From: Lichenicola sp965198575
Lineage (GTDB): Bacteria > Pseudomonadota > Alphaproteobacteria > Acetobacterales > Acetobacteraceae
Reading direction: 5' to 3'
NCBI RefSeq assembly: GCF_965198575.1
Contig: NZ_OZ240671.1
Coordinates: 1,674,001-1,738,000, forward strand
Length of the DNA stretch: 64,000 bases
This document shows positions 44,280 through 52,204 of the stretch, piece by piece (the stretch's first letter is position 1; each line of letters opens with the position of its first letter). The notes below the pieces were generated by a model. The model saw only the letters and a program-made list of their open reading frames with translations. It searched no databases and was not told the DNA's origin. The position numbers and the translations under genes were made by a program.

Positions 44280-44945
44280 GTGCCGCTAAAATGTGCTACC
44301 AATGGTCACAATCCCGGCACTCTACAAACGTCTCATGCGCTGGGGCAAGTTCAACTAATAGGCATCATCGTCATGTCTGTGCTGCTGGCGGGGTGTGCGC
44401 AGCAGAGCGACCCGGTCACCGTTGCCCAGGCGCTGCAGTCGCTGCAGCGGGAACTGGCCGATGCAGGCGCGGTCAGTGCCGTCGGCAGCGCTCCCGTGCA
44501 GTTCGCCGCCGCCGCCCGGTCGGCCCAGTGCGCCGCGGGCCGGGCCGATCCGGAGATCCCGCTGCTGGCGCATGACCTCACGCTCGACCTCTCCGGCAGC
44601 TTCTCGGCGACCGGCGGCTTCACCATCGGCACGGCCGTGGTCGGCACGTCGCTCATCGGCAACGCGACGCGCGGACAGACCCAGGAACTCGTTCTGCCGA
44701 TCAGCTTCGTCGCTCTGTCGGAACTGCCGGCGTTCGTTGCGGAACAGCGACTGGCACCGCTGGCGGCACTCCCAGACGCCGATCGCCGGATGGAGACCGC
44801 TCGCGTTCTCCTGGATCGGGATGGCTTGCGCGCACGCGTGGCTGCCCTGATCGCCAGTTGGAGCCCGCGACTCTGCCCAGCGACGAGGACGGAGCGGCAG
44901 CCATCGCCGGGTCTGTTCCAACCGAACGCCCGGCCTGCGCTTTGA
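44280..44945 (+). CDS. Putative lipoprotein of unknown function
   Basis: About 221 residues from GTG 44280. A lipobox, MSVLLAGC, follows a hydrophobic stretch (LIGIIVMSVLLAG), so the mature protein would start at Cys39 and be anchored as a lipoprotein. The start is uncertain: ATG 44373 would leave a signal peptide of only seven residues before the Cys, too short, while 44280 gives a long polar lead. The body has a predicted beta-rich region (LTLDLSGSFSATGGFTIGTAVVGTSLIG) and a C-terminal Arg-rich region. No family recognised. The GC content before the gene (44200-44290) is noticeably lower than average. Confidence 0.55.
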   Translation: MPLKCATNGHNPGTLQTSHALGQVQLIGIIVMSVLLAGCAQQSDPVTVAQALQSLQRELADAGAVSAVGSAPVQFAAAARSAQCAAGRADPEIPLLAHDLTLDLSGSFSATGGFTIGTAVVGTSLIGNATRGQTQELVLPISFVALSELPAFVAEQRLAPLAALPDADRRMETARVLLDRDGLRARVAALIASWSPRLCPATRTERQPSPGLFQPNARPAL

Positions 44946-45123
44946 GCGCGGCGCACGCGTTCAACCAGTGTCATAAAGAACCAGTTACAAACCTGGGTTG
45001 CCGCTTACCGGAGGTAACAATCAAGATCGTGACCCGGTCGGACGCTAGCGCCGCAACCTGATCCAGTTTATTCAGGGCTAGCGTCAAAAAGATGCTAAAA
45101 CCCGTCGGGGGGGAGCGCGCCAG

Positions 45124-47394
45124 ATGGCCCCACTCCCGGGGGAACGACCCGCCGGAGGCTTGAAAGTCAGCGTGGATCATTACCTGTCCAGGATCCTTCT
45201 ACTCGGCCGTCGTTCCCGTTACGGTCCGGTCGTTCGGTCCCGGATGAAATCCATCGCGTCCGCTCCGGCAATCGGACCGGCCGATGCGCTCGTCGCGATG
45301 GCCGCAACGTCATGGCCGATCGTCGTTACCGATCCGACACGGCCCGACAATCCGATCACCTACATGAACGCCGCGTTCGGCACTCTTTATGGCTATTCGG
45401 AGGCGGAGATCGTAGGCCGCAACTGCGACCTGCTGCATGGTGTCGATACCGATCCTGTAGTTCTCGCCGAGATCGCCGCCGCCGTCGGCTCCGGCGTCGG
45501 CATTCGTCGGGAGATCCTGAACTACCGCAGGAATGGCGAGCCGTTCTGGATCGACCTGACGATGGACCCGATCCACGACGCCTACGGCCGGCTGACCGGC
45601 TACGTCGCCATCTGCGCCGACCTGGCCGGGATCCACCGCGCGGACGATGCGCGGACGCAACTCGATTCCAAACTGCAGAGCGTTGCGAGCGACATCCCAG
45701 GCTACATCTTCAGGCGCGTCATGCGCACCGACGGCACCATCGATCTGGTGTATTGCAGTCCGTCGCTGGGCAAGCTGCTCGGGCTCGACGACGCGAGCCC
45801 GCTGCGTTCGCTCTACGACCACATCCATCCGGCCGATCGTGACCGCATGCACGCGGCCATTCTTTCCTCCGCCGACAGCATGTCGATTTTCCGCGAGGAA
45901 ATCCGCATGGTCTCAACCAGCGGCGACGTGCGCTGGTTTCGCAGCGAGGCCCAGCCTCGGCAGATGCCGAACGGCGAGATCATATGGGACGGCCTGGCGC
46001 TCGAGATCAGCGCCGAGAAACGCTGGCAGACCGAGATCGCGCAGCTCGCCCGGCACGATCCGCTGACCGGCCTGCTGACCCGTGAGGCGTGGCGCCAGGC
46101 CGTGACCGGACGCATCGCATCCGTCGAGAACGATGCGTCCTGCTACGGACTTGTCCACATCGACATCCAGGCGTTCAGTTCCCTCAACCACAGATTCGGC
46201 CATGACCGGTGCGACAACGTCCTGCGTGAGCTGGCGCGACGGATCGCCAGCATCACCGCATCGCTCGACGGTGTGTGCGGTCGTGTCGGTGGCGACGAGT
46301 TCGCCATGCTGGCGCCGATCTCGGCGCATGACGATGCACTGCCGAGACTCGCAGCCGACCTGGAGGAGGCTCTCGGACGTCCGATCATCGCCGGCGGACA
46401 GTCGGTGACGATCCGCCTCTGCATCGGTGCGGCATTGCTCGCGAGCCAGGACCGGCCCGACACACCGGACCCGGACGTCGCCAGCGAATTGATGACCCAG
46501 GCCGAACTCGCGCTGCACTGGTCGAAACGGAGCTCCTGCCGGACCCAGGTGATTTATTCCGCAGCACAGGACGATCGTGTCCGCAACCGGGGTATTCTGG
46601 CGCAGACGCTGGAACGGGCGATCCAGGACGGCGAGATGGAGCTGCATTACCAGCCGCTGGTCGACCTCGCATCGGGCCGCGTCGTATCGGCCGAGGCGCT
46701 GGTGCGCTGGAACCATCCGACGCTCGGCCTGCTGCGACCCGATCTCTTCATTCCGCTCGCCGAGACATCCGGCCTGATCGTGGAGCTGGGGCGCTGGGTG
46801 CTCGAGGAGGCCATACGACAGCGCAAGCTTTGGGCCGACGCCGGCCTGGCAACGCCGTCGATTTCCGTCAACGTGTCGGGCAACCAGCTCCGCGAGCCCG
46901 GTTTCGTGGAATTCGCCGCGGCAGCTCTGGAGCGGCTCGGCGGCCATGCGCGCGACTTCGAACTCGAGCTGACCGAGAGCCAGATCATCGAGGCGACACA
47001 GCAGACCCTGTCGTCGCTGCACATGCTTCGGAACATGGGCTTCACGATTGTCATCGATGACTTCGGCACCGGCAACGCGACATTCCGCTATCTCCGGGAA
47101 TTCCCCGTCGACAAGGTCAAGATCGACCAGTTGTTCGTGCGCAAGCTCGTCGTCGAGTCGAATGACGCGCTGATCATCCGCGCGGTCATCTCGCTGAGCC
47201 GGAGCATGGGGATCGGCTTCGTGGCAGAAGGCATCGAGACCGAGATGCAGCGGCAGTTTCTTCAGCGCGAAGGGTGCATGATCGGCCAGGGCTACCTGTT
47301 CAGCATACCGCTCGTCGCCGAGGATTTCGCCTGGATGCTCGCCAACAACGTGACGCTGCCGTTGCTCGACCCGGCTCCGGAAGTGCCATCCTGA
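45124..47394 (+). CDS. LOV-PAS-GGDEF-EAL cyclic-di-GMP signalling protein
   Basis: A 756-residue sensor enzyme. Residues about 60-168 are a LOV-type PAS domain with the flavin-adduct Cys101 in GRNCDLLHG and the typical NYRRNGEPFWIDLTMDPI strand, so blue light is the likely input. Residues about 186-298 are a second PAS (PAS_3). The GGDEF domain spans about 303-475 with an intact GGDEF (389-393), but the usual D-x-F-K-x-x-N-D helix reads DIQAFSSLNH and G-x-x-G-D reads GHDRCD, so cyclase activity is doubtful. The EAL domain (about 490-740) has EALVRWNHP (EAL 524-526), NVSGNQL, ELTES, IDDFGTGN, KIDQLFV and EGIETE: a complete phosphodiesterase site. A poly-G/GGGAG run 8 bases upstream supports ATG 45124. 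It overlaps the KaiC-like gene by one base. Confidence 0.92.
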   Translation: MAPLPGERPAGGLKVSVDHYLSRILLLGRRSRYGPVVRSRMKSIASAPAIGPADALVAMAATSWPIVVTDPTRPDNPITYMNAAFGTLYGYSEAEIVGRNCDLLHGVDTDPVVLAEIAAAVGSGVGIRREILNYRRNGEPFWIDLTMDPIHDAYGRLTGYVAICADLAGIHRADDARTQLDSKLQSVASDIPGYIFRRVMRTDGTIDLVYCSPSLGKLLGLDDASPLRSLYDHIHPADRDRMHAAILSSADSMSIFREEIRMVSTSGDVRWFRSEAQPRQMPNGEIIWDGLALEISAEKRWQTEIAQLARHDPLTGLLTREAWRQAVTGRIASVENDASCYGLVHIDIQAFSSLNHRFGHDRCDNVLRELARRIASITASLDGVCGRVGGDEFAMLAPISAHDDALPRLAADLEEALGRPIIAGGQSVTIRLCIGAALLASQDRPDTPDPDVASELMTQAELALHWSKRSSCRTQVIYSAAQDDRVRNRGILAQTLERAIQDGEMELHYQPLVDLASGRVVSAEALVRWNHPTLGLLRPDLFIPLAETSGLIVELGRWVLEEAIRQRKLWADAGLATPSISVNVSGNQLREPGFVEFAAAALERLGGHARDFELELTESQIIEATQQTLSSLHMLRNMGFTIVIDDFGTGNATFRYLREFPVDKVKIDQLFVRKLVVESNDALIIRAVISLSRSMGIGFVAEGIETEMQRQFLQREGCMIGQGYLFSIPLVAEDFAWMLANNVTLPLLDPAPEVPS

Positions 47395-49178
47395 TGACCG
47401 ACAAGCGCCCCGCGGATCGTGCTGCACACGCGCCCGGCCGGACGATCCCCAAGGTCGTGACCGGCATTGCCGGCTTCGACGAAATCAGCGGCGGCGGATT
47501 GCCGCGGGGCCGGTTGACCGCGATCGTGGGTGCGGCCGGCGCCGGCAAGACCGTGTTCGCGCTGCAGACCATCATCAACCGCCTGACCTTGCTGGGTGAG
47601 CCCTGCATCTTTGTAACCTTCGAGGAGCCGGTTTCGCGGATCCGCGACAATGCCGCCTCGTTCGACTGGCCGGCGGATGCGCTCGAGAGCCGGCTGTTCC
47701 GTTTCGTCGATGCCCGGATGCCGGCGGAAGCCGTGGTGACAGGCGCGTTCGACCTCGAGGGACTGCTCGCCGGACTGACGGCGCTGGCCGGCGAGATCGG
47801 TGCACGCAACATCGTCTTCGACGGCATCGACATGCTTCTGAGCGGCCTGCAGAACGAGCGCCTGGAACGCCATGAGTTGTTGCGTCTCGATAGCTGGATC
47901 CGCGAGGCAGCGCTGTCGGCGATCGTGACCGTCAAGACCTTTGGCGCCGGCGACCGTGACCAGGTCCGCGCCGATTTCCTGCTCTACATGACGGACTGCC
48001 TGGTCGTCCTGGTCGATACCGTCACCGCCACCGGCGCATCCCGCACCATCCGCATCGGCAAGTATCGCGGCTCCGGATTCTCGGCCAGCCCGACGCCCTT
48101 CGTCATCGGCAGATCTGGGATCGATGTCGTCGCCTTCAAGGTTGCCCGGATCGGCTACCCGATCTTCACCGACCGGATCTCGTCGGGCGTGATGCGGCTC
48201 GATGCGCTGCTGAACGGTGGCTACCTGCGTGGCAGCAGCACCCTGATTTCGGGCTCGCCGGGCACCTCCAAGACCAGCCTGGCGGTGAGCTTCATCGCCG
48301 CCGCCTGCGCACGCGGGGAACGCGCGCTGCTGGTGAGTTTCGATGAAAGCGCGTCCCAGATCATCGCGAACATGAGATCGATCGGGATCGACCTGGCACC
48401 CTTCGTCGAAGCCGGCCGGCTCTCGATCTCCTCGTTTCTCTCGAGCGGCCGCAGCCCGGAGGAGCATTTCGTCGAGATCCGCAACCTGCTGCGATCCGCA
48501 CAGCCGGATTGCCTGGTCATCGACCCGATCTCGGCATTCCTGAAGGCGGACTACCCGTTCTCGTCACTGATCTGCGAGAACCTGCTCGATACGGCCAAGG
48601 CCGTCGGAATTACCGTGTTGTGCACGTCGCTGCTGGACCAGGCGACGGGCGCCACCGAGCTGTCCTCGAGCCAGGTGTCGACGATTGCCGATACGTGGCT
48701 GCACGTCTCGTATGTTGCGCGTGACGGCGAGCGCAACCGGGCCATCACCATCATCAAGTCGCGCGGCATCGGACACTCCAACCAGGTGCGCGAGCTGGTT
48801 CTCGATGCAGCCGGAATCGACCTGGTGGACGTCTATGTGGCGGAGGGCGAGGTCCTCATGGGCAGTGCCCGGGCGCAGAAGGAGGCGGAGGTCGAGCGCC
48901 TGGAGGTCCTCGACCAGATCGCCACCGAGCGCCAAAGGCTCAACCTCGAACGGCAACTGGCGGAAGCGCGCTCCGAAATGGAACTGGCGGTTCTGGAGCT
49001 CGGCTGGAAGCAGCGGGAGGCGGACCTGCTCGCCCTGGCGGAACGGAGCCGGCGTGAGGCCCATCGAGTGGTGGCGATCGAACGGCTGGATCTGAGGCGG
49101 GCGCGCGATGACGGGCCGGCTGCCGATCCGGCCCTGCCGCAAGCGGTTGCGAAGGGTCAAGACGATGCAGCCGGCTGA
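47394..49178 (+). CDS. KaiC-like two-domain RecA-fold ATPase/kinase
   Basis: A 594-residue double-domain KaiC homologue. Domain CI has Walker A GAAGAGKT (residues 46-53) and the catalytic pair in FEEP; CII has GSPGTSKT (287-294) and FDES. The CII phosphorylation region keeps the neighbouring Ser-Thr in QVSTIADTW, equivalent to the S431/T432 pair of cyanobacterial KaiC, and the RGIGHSNQVREL segment. After CII comes a long charged, predicted coiled-coil tail (about 495-580) that cyanobacterial KaiC lacks. ATG 47394 shares one base with the upstream stop (TGATG), and the KaiB-like gene overlaps its 3' end by 14 bases, so the three genes form an operon. KaiA is absent, as in other non-cyanobacterial kai loci. 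Whether it keeps time or acts as a stress or light switch is open. Confidence 0.92.
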   Translation: MTDKRPADRAAHAPGRTIPKVVTGIAGFDEISGGGLPRGRLTAIVGAAGAGKTVFALQTIINRLTLLGEPCIFVTFEEPVSRIRDNAASFDWPADALESRLFRFVDARMPAEAVVTGAFDLEGLLAGLTALAGEIGARNIVFDGIDMLLSGLQNERLERHELLRLDSWIREAALSAIVTVKTFGAGDRDQVRADFLLYMTDCLVVLVDTVTATGASRTIRIGKYRGSGFSASPTPFVIGRSGIDVVAFKVARIGYPIFTDRISSGVMRLDALLNGGYLRGSSTLISGSPGTSKTSLAVSFIAAACARGERALLVSFDESASQIIANMRSIGIDLAPFVEAGRLSISSFLSSGRSPEEHFVEIRNLLRSAQPDCLVIDPISAFLKADYPFSSLICENLLDTAKAVGITVLCTSLLDQATGATELSSSQVSTIADTWLHVSYVARDGERNRAITIIKSRGIGHSNQVRELVLDAAGIDLVDVYVAEGEVLMGSARAQKEAEVERLEVLDQIATERQRLNLERQLAEARSEMELAVLELGWKQREADLLALAERSRREAHRVVAIERLDLRRARDDGPAADPALPQAVAKGQDDAAG

Positions 49179-49512
49179 CCCGTTCGCAAACCAGGCGCTG
49201 CCAGTCCAGGACCGGGATGACGACGACACGATGGTGCGGCTGCGGCTCTATGTCGCGAAGTCGACGCCGAATTCGGTTCGTGCACAGGCCAATCTGATGG
49301 CTGCGCTGGCCTCGATCGACACCGAGACCGCCCACCTCGCGCTGGAGGTCGTCGACGTCTTCACGCAGCCGGGGCGCGCCATCACCGACGGCGTGATCGT
49401 GACGCCGACCCTGATCGCGTCGGGCCGCGGCAGACGTGTCGTCCTGATCGGCGACCTGGCCAGCCGGGATCGTCTCGACGGCACCCTCCGCAGCCTCATC
49501 CAGCCGGACTGA
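49165..49512 (+). CDS. KaiB-like protein
   Basis: A 115-residue KaiB homologue. It has the KaiB core LRLYVAKSTPNSVRAQANL, the LEVVDVFTQPGRA strand and VTPTLIASGRGR/VLIGDLAS at the end, the thioredoxin-like fold that switches state to bind KaiC. A 30-residue polar N-terminal extension precedes the core. ATG 49165 lies inside the 3' end of the KaiC-like gene, 8 bases after GAAGGG. It overlaps the convergent oxyR gene by 17 bases at the 3' ends. Confidence 0.92.
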   Translation: MQPADPFANQALPVQDRDDDDTMVRLRLYVAKSTPNSVRAQANLMAALASIDTETAHLALEVVDVFTQPGRAITDGVIVTPTLIASGRGRRVVLIGDLASRDRLDGTLRSLIQPD

Positions 49513-50482
49513 CGGCGCCAGCGACCATCGGTCTGCCGTCGGCATCGACCGGCAGGGTGACATCCGGAGCACTCTGCCGCAGCACCGCGGCAAGACGCTC
49601 GAAATCCGGTCCGCGCGGGTCGCTCGCCCGCCAGACCAGCCCGATGGTCCGGCCGGCGTGGCCTTGCGAGAGCGGGCGCAGCCGGACCAGCCCGTTCAGG
49701 TCCGAAACCTCGCGCGTCGCCAGGGCCGGCATCAGCGAGAACCCCTCGCCCGCCGCCACCATGTGACGGAGCATCTCCAGGCTGCTGGCCGAACGCGACG
49801 CACGGCGGCCGGGCGACGGGCCGACCGGGCGCCTGCAGAGCGAGACCGCTTGGTCGCGCAGGCAATGCCCCTCCTCCAGCAGCAGCAGCTCGGCGGTATC
49901 GAGCGTCGACAGCTCGAGCGTCGGCGAGTTCGCGAGCCGGTGACCGGATGGCAGCAGCACCTGGAACGGTTCGAAGAACAGCGGACTGGTGGTCAGGCCA
50001 TCCTGCTCGGCCGGGAGTGCCACCATCGCCACATCGAGATTGAACCGGGCCAGCGCATCGAGCAGCACCGTCGTCTGGTTCTCCTGCAGCCGGAGTTCCA
50101 GCTCGGGAAATTCCCGCCGCAGGTCGCGCAGCACCAGCGGCACGTAATACGGACCGAGCGTCGGAATCACCCCGAGCACCACCTGCCCGTTGAGTGCGCC
50201 GACCTGGGTGCGTGCCATCTCCAGCAGCCGGCGTGCCTGGCCGACCACGATCTCGATCTGGCGCAGCAGCTGCCGGCCACGCGGGGTCGGACTGACGCCG
50301 CCGCGGGCACGCTCGAACAGCGGCGTGCCGAGCACGGCCTCGAGCTTGCGGATCTGCTCGCTCAGTCCCGGCTGGCTGACCCCGCACCGCTCTGCAGCGC
50401 GACCGAAATGGCGCAGCTCCGAGAGTGCGAGGGCGTAGTCGAGGTCGCGCAGGGACAGGCCGCCGAGATGAGGCTGTGACAG
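49496..50482 (-). CDS. oxyR: Hydrogen-peroxide regulator OxyR (LysR family)
   Basis: A 328-residue LysR-family activator. The redox pair is Cys207 and Cys216 in GHCLRDQAVSLC, with the same spacing of nine as Cys199/Cys208 of E. coli OxyR, so it should sense peroxide by disulfide formation. The N-terminal helix-turn-helix (LRDLDYALALSELRHFGRAA, then GVSQPGLSEQIRKLE) is complete only if translation starts upstream of GTG 50335. The frame has no ATG, GTG or TTG between its upstream stop (50525-50527) and the helix-turn-helix. CTG 50482, 8 bases after GGAGG (50491-50495), is the best start. The gene is divergent from catalase with an OxyR-type operator between. Its 3' end overlaps the KaiB-like gene by 17 bases. 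Confidence 0.9.
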   Translation of the reverse strand: MSQPHLGGLSLRDLDYALALSELRHFGRAAERCGVSQPGLSEQIRKLEAVLGTPLFERARGGVSPTPRGRQLLRQIEIVVGQARRLLEMARTQVGALNGQVVLGVIPTLGPYYVPLVLRDLRREFPELELRLQENQTTVLLDALARFNLDVAMVALPAEQDGLTTSPLFFEPFQVLLPSGHRLANSPTLELSTLDTAELLLLEEGHCLRDQAVSLCRRPVGPSPGRRASRSASSLEMLRHMVAAGEGFSLMPALATREVSDLNGLVRLRPLSQGHAGRTIGLVWRASDPRGPDFERLAAVLRQSAPDVTLPVDADGRPMVAGAVSPAG

Positions 50483-50490
50483 GTCGAGAT

Positions 50491-50495
50491 CCTCC
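50491..50495 (-). promoter_or_regulatory. Ribosome binding site supporting a CTG start of oxyR
   Basis: GGAGG on the minus strand with 8 bases to CTG 50482. No ATG, GTG or TTG is available in frame in this region, and the next GTG (50335) would remove the whole DNA-binding helix-turn-helix. Confidence 0.6.
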
Positions 50496-50513
50496 GGATG
50501 ACAGAGGGCTCGT

Positions 50514-50550
50514 ATAGCATATGCCTATCGGTTCGCGAGGAACGATCGAT
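50514..50550 (+). promoter_or_regulatory. OxyR operator between oxyR and catalase
   Basis: ATAG (50514) - 7 bases - CTAT (50525) - 7 bases - CGAG (50536) - 7 bases - CGAT (50547). The OxyR consensus is four such blocks, ATAG/CTAT/ATAG/CTAT, each 7 bases apart. The first two are exact, the third matches 2 of 4 and the fourth 3 of 4. The site lies 32 bases before the start of oxyR and 76 before the catalase start, right for autoregulation and peroxide induction. Confidence 0.7.
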
Positions 50551-50625
50551 TTCACCTATCGCCCTGGCGGCAGTATCAACCGCCGTGATAGCGCGCCCCG
50601 AATGCGCGAAGGCAGGAGCCTCCGA

Positions 50626-52137
50626 ATGAGCGACCAGACGACGCGACCCATTCTCACGACAACGGCCGGTGCGCCGCTGCCGGACAACCAGAACAGCCAG
50701 TCCGCCGGCCCGCGTGGCCCGCTGCTGCTGCAGAACTACCAGCTGCTCGAGAAGCTCGCGCACCAGAACCGCGAGCGCATCCCCGAACGCGTGGTGCATG
50801 CCAAGGGCTCCGGCGCCTACGGCACGCTGACCGTCACCCACGACCTCAGCGCGTTCACCAAGGCGAAGCTGTTTTCCGAGATCGGCAAGACGACCGAACT
50901 GCTGATGCGGTTCTCGACCGTCGCCGGCGAGCGCGGAGCCGCCGATGCCGAACGCGACGTGCGTGGTTTCTCGGTGAAGTTCTACACCGAGGAAGGCAAT
51001 TGGGACCTGGTCGGCAACAACACGCCGGTGTTCTTCATTCGCGACCCGATGAAGTTCCCGGATTTCATCCGCACCCAGAAGCGCCATCCGCGCACCAACA
51101 TGCGCTCGCCGACGGCGATGTGGGATTTCTGGTCGCTGAGCCCGGAGAGCCTGCACCAGGTTGCGATCCTGTTCTCCGACCGTGGCCTGCCGCAGGGCTA
51201 TCGTCACATGAACGGCTATGGCAGCCACACCTTCTCGTTCTGGAACGACGAAGGCCAGCGCACCTGGGTGAAGTTCCACTTCAAGACGATCGACGGCCAC
51301 AAGCACTGGACCAACGAGGAAGCCAACGTCGTCATCGCCAACGATCGTGAGAGCGCCCAGCGCGATCTTTACGAATCGATCGAAGCGGGCCGTGGTCCGA
51401 AGTGGCGGCTGTGCGTGCAGCTGATGCCGGAGCTGGATGCGGAAACGACCTCGTACAACCCGTTCGACGTGACCAAGGTGTGGCCGCACGCCGAGTATCC
51501 GCTGATCGAGGTCGGTATCGTCGCGCTGAACCGCAATCCGGAGCATTATTTCGCCGAGATCGAGCAGTCCTCGTTCTCGCCGTCCAACATCGTTCCCGGC
51601 ATCGGCTTCTCGCCGGACAAGATGCTGCAGGGACGCATCTTCGCCTACGCGGACGCGCATCGCTATCGCGTCGGGACCAATTACGAATCACTGCCGGTCA
51701 ACCGTCCCCGGTCGGTGGTGAACACCTACCATGCCGACGGCCCGATGCGCTTCGATGCACCGAAGGGCACCGACGCCTATTACGAGCCGAACTCGTTCAA
51801 CGGCCCGGTCGAGCAGCACTCCGCGCAGGAGCCGCCGCTGCACATCAACGGTGACGCCGATTATTACAATCATCGTGACGGCAACGACGACTACACCCAG
51901 CCGGGCGACCTGTTCCGGATGTTCGACGACGGTCAGCGCCAGCGCTTCTTCGCCAACATCGCCGGCGCCATGCAGGGTGTTCCGCAGGACATCGTCGAAC
52001 GCCAGATGGTGCATTTCGGCAAGGCCGATCCGGCCTGGGAAGCCGGCGTGCGTGCGGCATTGCTGCGTGCAACTCACGCCGATGACGACGCCTCCGCGCC
52101 AACCACGAACGCCGAGGTCGCCGAAGCCGCGGAATAA
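50626..52137 (+). CDS. katA: Monofunctional heme catalase
   Basis: A 503-residue small-subunit (clade 3-like) catalase that splits hydrogen peroxide in the cytoplasm. The distal His58 lies in RVVHAKGSGAYG, and the proximal heme ligand is Tyr341 in RIFAYADAHRYR. FSTVAGERG and FYTEEGNWDLVGNNTPVF are typical, and there is no C-terminal flavodoxin-like domain. ATG 50626 is chosen because AGGAG (50614-50618) is 7 bases upstream and the protein then starts with the family-like N-terminus; the frame upstream overlaps the OxyR operator. It is divergently paired with oxyR. Ferrochelatase follows after 67 bases and may supply the heme. The symbol is by family; katE-type numbering differs among genera. 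Confidence 0.96.
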   Translation: MSDQTTRPILTTTAGAPLPDNQNSQSAGPRGPLLLQNYQLLEKLAHQNRERIPERVVHAKGSGAYGTLTVTHDLSAFTKAKLFSEIGKTTELLMRFSTVAGERGAADAERDVRGFSVKFYTEEGNWDLVGNNTPVFFIRDPMKFPDFIRTQKRHPRTNMRSPTAMWDFWSLSPESLHQVAILFSDRGLPQGYRHMNGYGSHTFSFWNDEGQRTWVKFHFKTIDGHKHWTNEEANVVIANDRESAQRDLYESIEAGRGPKWRLCVQLMPELDAETTSYNPFDVTKVWPHAEYPLIEVGIVALNRNPEHYFAEIEQSSFSPSNIVPGIGFSPDKMLQGRIFAYADAHRYRVGTNYESLPVNRPRSVVNTYHADGPMRFDAPKGTDAYYEPNSFNGPVEQHSAQEPPLHINGDADYYNHRDGNDDYTQPGDLFRMFDDGQRQRFFANIAGAMQGVPQDIVERQMVHFGKADPAWEAGVRAALLRATHADDDASAPTTNAEVAEAAE

Positions 52138-52204
52138 CGCTCCGGATCCTCGAAGCGCACCAACCCGCCTTGGGGATCCGGTCCCGACGCGCTAGATAGT
52201 GGCC

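Noticed and set aside
47394..49178. RadA or other RecA-family protein instead of KaiC
   Set aside because: Two KaiC domains with the FEE motif, the Ser-Thr phosphosite region and an adjacent KaiB-like gene identify it as KaiC-like.
50521..50625. Catalase start at ATG 50521
   Set aside because: It lies inside the OxyR operator and lacks a ribosome site; ATG 50626 has AGGAG 7 bases upstream and the family N-terminus.
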